Assembly: GCA_007130345.1 (NCBI GenBank)
Contig: SLSP01000218.1
Coordinates: forward strand, 1 to 8,659
Direction: 5' to 3'
From: Thermoflexales bacterium
GTDB lineage: Bacteria; Chloroflexota; Anaerolineae; B4-G1; SLSP01
Length of the DNA stretch: 8,659 bases
Program-made: the position numbers and the translations under genes
Notes under the pieces: generated by a model
Told to the model about the DNA's origin: nothing
The model's database searches: none
The model's input: the letters and a program-made list of their open reading frames with translations, nothing else
Shown: positions 6,120-8,659 of the stretch, one piece after another
Numbering within the stretch: the first letter of the stretch is position 1
How the letters are laid out: each line of letters begins with the position of its first letter

Positions 6120-8659
6120 TCGATAGTCAGCCTGCTTAGATGGAAGGCATCGGTGCCCGTCTCAGTGAGGAGGCGCGCGCCGTCCGGCAGATACCAGCCA
6201 ACGCGCAGGGTGTACTCGCCGGGAGGCGCGTCGGAGGGGAGCGCCAGCGCGCGCGTCTCGGTGACGACCTCCCCCACGGCCCAGCCAGGCGTGGGACGCG
6301 ACCAGGCGGCGGGTTCGCCATCGTCCTGCGCTACTAGCGCGCCATCCGGGGCCACGAGGTGCAGGAAGACGCGATAGGCCGTGTCCATCTCGGCGTGGGC
6401 TTGCCACGCCAGCCGGACGTGAACGGTCTCGCCGGGGCGAGCGGTCTCCGGTAAGAGATCGTATCCGGCCAGGCGGATGGCATCGCCGAAGGTCGCGTCG
6501 GCGGGGCGTAGATCGGGGGGCATGTCCCACACGCGCTCCGGCGCGCTCACGTCCAGCGCGACTTCGGCCAAAGGCGGGCAATCGGGCAGGGCAACTTCGA
6601 GGCGATACGCGCCGCTCTCCAGGCCGCCAGGCAACCGCAGGACGTGGCGACCTATCCAGCGGTCGCCGGGTTCCCAGCGCGAGGTGGGCCACCACGCGGC
6701 GGCGGGGGGCAGTTGCCATTCGCGCGCGGTCGCCCCCGAGGACGGGGGCTGAGAGCTATTAAACAAGCGGAGGGTCGCCAATGCAGATGGGGATTGGGAG
6801 CCGTCAAAATCCGCCCGCGCCTCCCATATCCAGCGGACGGCCAGCACGTCGCCGGGGGCGGCCTGGGCGCGATCCGCTGTCATCGACCAGAGGGCCAGCG
6901 CGCCGCAGGTCGCCGGTTCCGCATCCGCCGGGACGCCCAACGTCGCCAGTGCGAACGGTTCCGCCGGGCGGTTGACCTGGACGGTCGCCAGGGGCAGGTG
7001 CAGGCCGAGCGGCGTCCCATCCGCGCCAAGCGGGGAGGCCGGGGCCAGCGTCTGCCGGTCAAAGAGGGAGACGACGACTTCGTAGCCGCCGGGCGGCGTG
7101 CCGGGCAGCGGGATGACCTGATGCGGGTCATAGGCGTACTGGCCGGGCAGCCACATCGTCGTGGGCGGGGTCGGTTCGTACCCGCGCGGGCGGGCCGTCC
7201 CCGGATAGCTCCACGTCTGCCCATCCGGGCCGAGCAGCAGGGGGATGGCGTGGTACTCGCGGGGGGGGATGGCGTGGGCGGCCCAGAGCAGTTCCACCGG
7301 CAGCTCGTCATCAGCGGAGAAGGCCCGCATCTCAATGGACGAGCCGAGCAGGGTGAGACCGCCTTCAAAGGGCTGATGGAGGGCGGCGGTCACTTCCGGC
7401 AGGCCCAGTTCCAGGCGCGAGCGGTACACGGGATTGGGGACGCGCTCTACCAGCAGCAGACGGATCGCCAGCAGGCCCACCGCCACCACGAGCAGGCCAG
7501 GGAGCCAGACGCCGCTCGCGGCCCCCGTCTCACTGCTCGCAGCCCCCGTCTCACTGCTCGCAGCCCCCGTCTCGGGGGCGGTTCCGCTGGACACGCCCTC
7601 GGGGACGAAGGCTGTAAGCCACGATTTACCGGGCCAGACCAAAATCGCCGCCAACGCCAAAACCGCCGTCGCAGAGATTATGGTTAGGACGGTGCGGGAA
7701 GGCGTGCTGCCCCAGGCAACCTCGATGGCGGAGCGTCCGGCAGGCACGGGGAAAGTGAGCAGCCCGGTGCGCGCTTCTGGCTGTGCGGCGACCGCCGCGC
7801 CGTCCACGCGGACGTGCCAGCCGGGATAATAGAGGCCGAGCCAGCGCGCGGTGAACGCCTCCGGCGCGTCGAGTTCCAGAGTGGCGCGCAAGGGCGCGTA
7901 ATCGGCGGCCAGCACCCGCGTGCCCTCCGGTAACGCGGCGGCGTCCAGGCGGGCGGGGACTTCGTCGCGCATCCACGCCTCGGCCAGGGTCAGGTCAGTG
8001 GGATACTCTTCCACCCACACGGGGAAATAGCTGCCCTCGGGGTCCACGCCCATCCACCCGGCTTGCTCGAAGGCGTACACCTCGGCCATATCGGGGCGCA
8101 GCGACATCTCACACATCCCCTTGGGCGGATAGGTCAGCGGCCAGGCGGTAATCGCCAACGCGATGACGGCCAGCAGCCAGGCGCGCTCATCCCGCCGCGG
8201 ACGGGGCGGGTTATCCGGGGCGAAGACCGCCGCGCTCAAGAGCGTCACGGGAAGCAGGGCGCGTCCCACCAGCCGCCAGGGGAATTGCACGAAGGCGATC
8301 TGGGGGATGATTTCCCACAGCCAGCGCGAAGACGCGGTGCTCATCCACAGATAGCCCGCCGCCGCAAGCGCGAAGAAACCGCCCAGGGCGCGGCGCTCGG
8401 TGGGGACATCGCGTTGGAACAGGCTAGCGAGGCCAATCAGGGCCAATATCCACTGGATCAGGCCCAGGGGCAGGCGCATCGGCGGGTTGAGGAAGGCGGG
8501 ATCGTGCGGCGGCGGGAAGTGGATCAGGATTTCGCCCAGGGTGGCGAAGTTATAGCGGAAATCGTTGTTGCGCGTGGTGCGCGAGAGGTGCAGTTGCACC
8601 GTCCCCTGCTCGGCGAGCGCGGGGAACCAGAACCACGCGGTCAACAGGACGACGCAGGC
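6116..8659 (-). CDS. Paralogous large GT-C-like / YfhO-type membrane protein, 5' end cut by the window
   Basis: The reading frame is open to the window edge. The 847 codons present lack roughly the first 226 residues judged by alignment to the downstream paralogue, so the catalytic first loop is not visible. Numbering from the TTG at 8644, which is an internal Leu rather than a start, the shared motifs are FPALAE (7-12), SSRWLWEIIPQIAFVQFPWR (105-124), YYPGWHVRVDG (272-282) and two late membrane segments (about 319-337 and 380-398). Three C-terminal beta-rich modules follow at about 400-560, 563-700 and 701-842. By eye 45 of 61 residues match in the last module (743-803 against 927-987 of the partner), while the segment between the last early membrane helix and the YYPGW motif is hardly alignable. 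A hydrophilic linker with a threefold ETGAAS-containing repeat (358-377) separates the two late membrane segments and is absent from the partner. Its stop overlaps the partner's start, which indicates one operon and related roles in envelope glycan assembly. Confidence 0.85.
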   Translation of the reverse strand, partial: ACVVLLTAWFWFPALAEQGTVQLHLSRTTRNNDFRYNFATLGEILIHFPPPHDPAFLNPPMRLPLGLIQWILALIGLASLFQRDVPTERRALGGFFALAAAGYLWMSTASSRWLWEIIPQIAFVQFPWRLVGRALLPVTLLSAAVFAPDNPPRPRRDERAWLLAVIALAITAWPLTYPPKGMCEMSLRPDMAEVYAFEQAGWMGVDPEGSYFPVWVEEYPTDLTLAEAWMRDEVPARLDAAALPEGTRVLAADYAPLRATLELDAPEAFTARWLGLYYPGWHVRVDGAAVAAQPEARTGLLTFPVPAGRSAIEVAWGSTPSRTVLTIISATAVLALAAILVWPGKSWLTAFVPEGVSSGTAPETGAASSETGAASSETGAASGVWLPGLLVVAVGLLAIRLLLVERVPNPVYRSRLELGLPEVTAALHQPFEGGLTLLGSSIEMRAFSADDELPVELLWAAHAIPPREYHAIPLLLGPDGQTWSYPGTARPRGYEPTPPTTMWLPGQYAYDPHQVIPLPGTPPGGYEVVVSLFDRQTLAPASPLGADGTPLGLHLPLATVQVNRPAEPFALATLGVPADAEPATCGALALWSMTADRAQAAPGDVLAVRWIWEARADFDGSQSPSALATLRLFNSSQPPSSGATAREWQLPPAAAWWPTSRWEPGDRWIGRHVLRLPGGLESGAYRLEVALPDCPPLAEVALDVSAPERVWDMPPDLRPADATFGDAIRLAGYDLLPETARPGETVHVRLAWQAHAEMDTAYRVFLHLVAPDGALVAQDDGEPAAWSRPTPGWAVGEVVTETRALALPSDAPPGEYTLRVGWYLPDGARLLTETGTDAFHLSRLTIE
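6732..6756 (+). repeat. GC palindrome inside CDS, copy 1 of a dispersed repeat
   Basis: GCCCCCG-AGGA-CGGGGGC (6732-6749) forms a 7-bp perfect stem and continues as TGAGAGC. It matches the reverse strand at 7579-7556 with one inserted base and one mismatch over 25 nt. It lies in the upstream paralogue (around residues 630-637), where the partner protein is about five residues shorter, so it behaves like an in-frame insertion. Confidence 0.6.
7514..7576. repeat. Three 21-bp tandem repeats inside CDS
   Basis: Three consecutive 21-bp units, at 7514-7534, 7535-7555 and 7556-7576, share the pattern GCTCGCRGCCCCCGTCTC followed by ACT (ACT, ACT, GGG in the last). Units 1 and 2 differ at a single base. 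On the coding (minus) strand they give a repeated seven-residue peptide containing ETGAAS, a low-complexity linker between two membrane segments. The unit length is a multiple of three, so copy-number change would keep the frame. Confidence 0.92.
7556..7579 (-). repeat. GC palindrome inside CDS, copy 2 of a dispersed repeat
   Basis: On the minus strand GCCCCCG-AGA-CGGGGGC followed by TGCGAGC forms a 7-bp stem with a 3-nt loop. It is nearly identical to the plus-strand sequence at 6732-6756 (one indel, one mismatch), so the two copies sit in opposite orientations within the same gene. This copy also makes up most of the last 21-bp tandem unit, which suggests that the tandem array arose by partial duplication of this element. 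Confidence 0.6.

Noticed and set aside
6644..7687. 347-codon plus-strand open frame
   Set aside because: It is antisense to the upstream paralogue, Arg- and Gly-rich, and its PRLTARS repeat is only the 21-bp tandem array read on the wrong strand.
8642..8644. TTG as start codon of the rightmost gene
   Set aside because: The frame continues without a stop to the window edge (codons for A-C-V-V-L) and aligns with the middle of a membrane segment of the paralogue, so the TTG is an internal leucine.

Overview
The window is high-GC bacterial DNA carrying cell-envelope glycan genes. Two very large multi-membrane proteins, of the YfhO / PTPS-related, GT-C-like type with C-terminal beta-rich modules, sit beside a UPF0104-type membrane protein and a CDP-tyvelose-epimerase-like sugar-nucleotide enzyme. 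From general knowledge this mix, and the style of the large membrane proteins, resembles Chloroflexota (Anaerolineae-like) genomes. That assignment is an inference; no rRNA or marker gene is present.

Layout from left to right. Positions 1-245 hold no convincing gene. This is the most AT-rich part of the window and contains two consecutive elements, each bounded by an inverted pair of 15-bp odd-centred palindromes with almost the same spacing (82 and 81 bp centre to centre). The second element ends on the stop codon of the first gene. Positions 246-2300 (minus strand) hold a two-gene unit: a UPF0104 / LPG-synthase-TM-like membrane protein, then an SDR-family CDP-paratose 2-epimerase-like enzyme. 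An extended -10 promoter lies exactly 7 nt before the membrane-protein ATG, which suggests a leaderless mRNA. Positions 2445-2951 (plus strand) encode a textbook gluconokinase (gntK), divergent from that unit. The 102-bp gap after it, between convergent genes, contains a perfect 7-bp-stem hairpin and a 6-unit heptanucleotide tandem repeat. Positions 3054-8659 (minus strand) hold two tandem, paralogous giant membrane proteins overlapping by ATGA; the upstream copy is cut by the window end.

How the genes may work together: the epimerase would supply or modify an activated deoxy-sugar, and the UPF0104-like protein could act in lipid or lipid-linked sugar handling. The paired GT-C-like proteins could transfer sugars, or move lipid-linked precursors, on the outer face of the membrane with their beta modules outside. 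Gluconokinase feeds gluconate into the pentose-phosphate pathway and looks unrelated.

I found no defence system, CRISPR array, transposase, RNA gene or phage gene. The observations most worth a second look are the double palindrome-bounded elements at 6-246, the dispersed GCCCCCG palindrome inserted twice inside one paralogue in opposite orientations, the heptamer array, and the tandem GT-C paralogues whose C-terminal modules are much better conserved than the segment before them.
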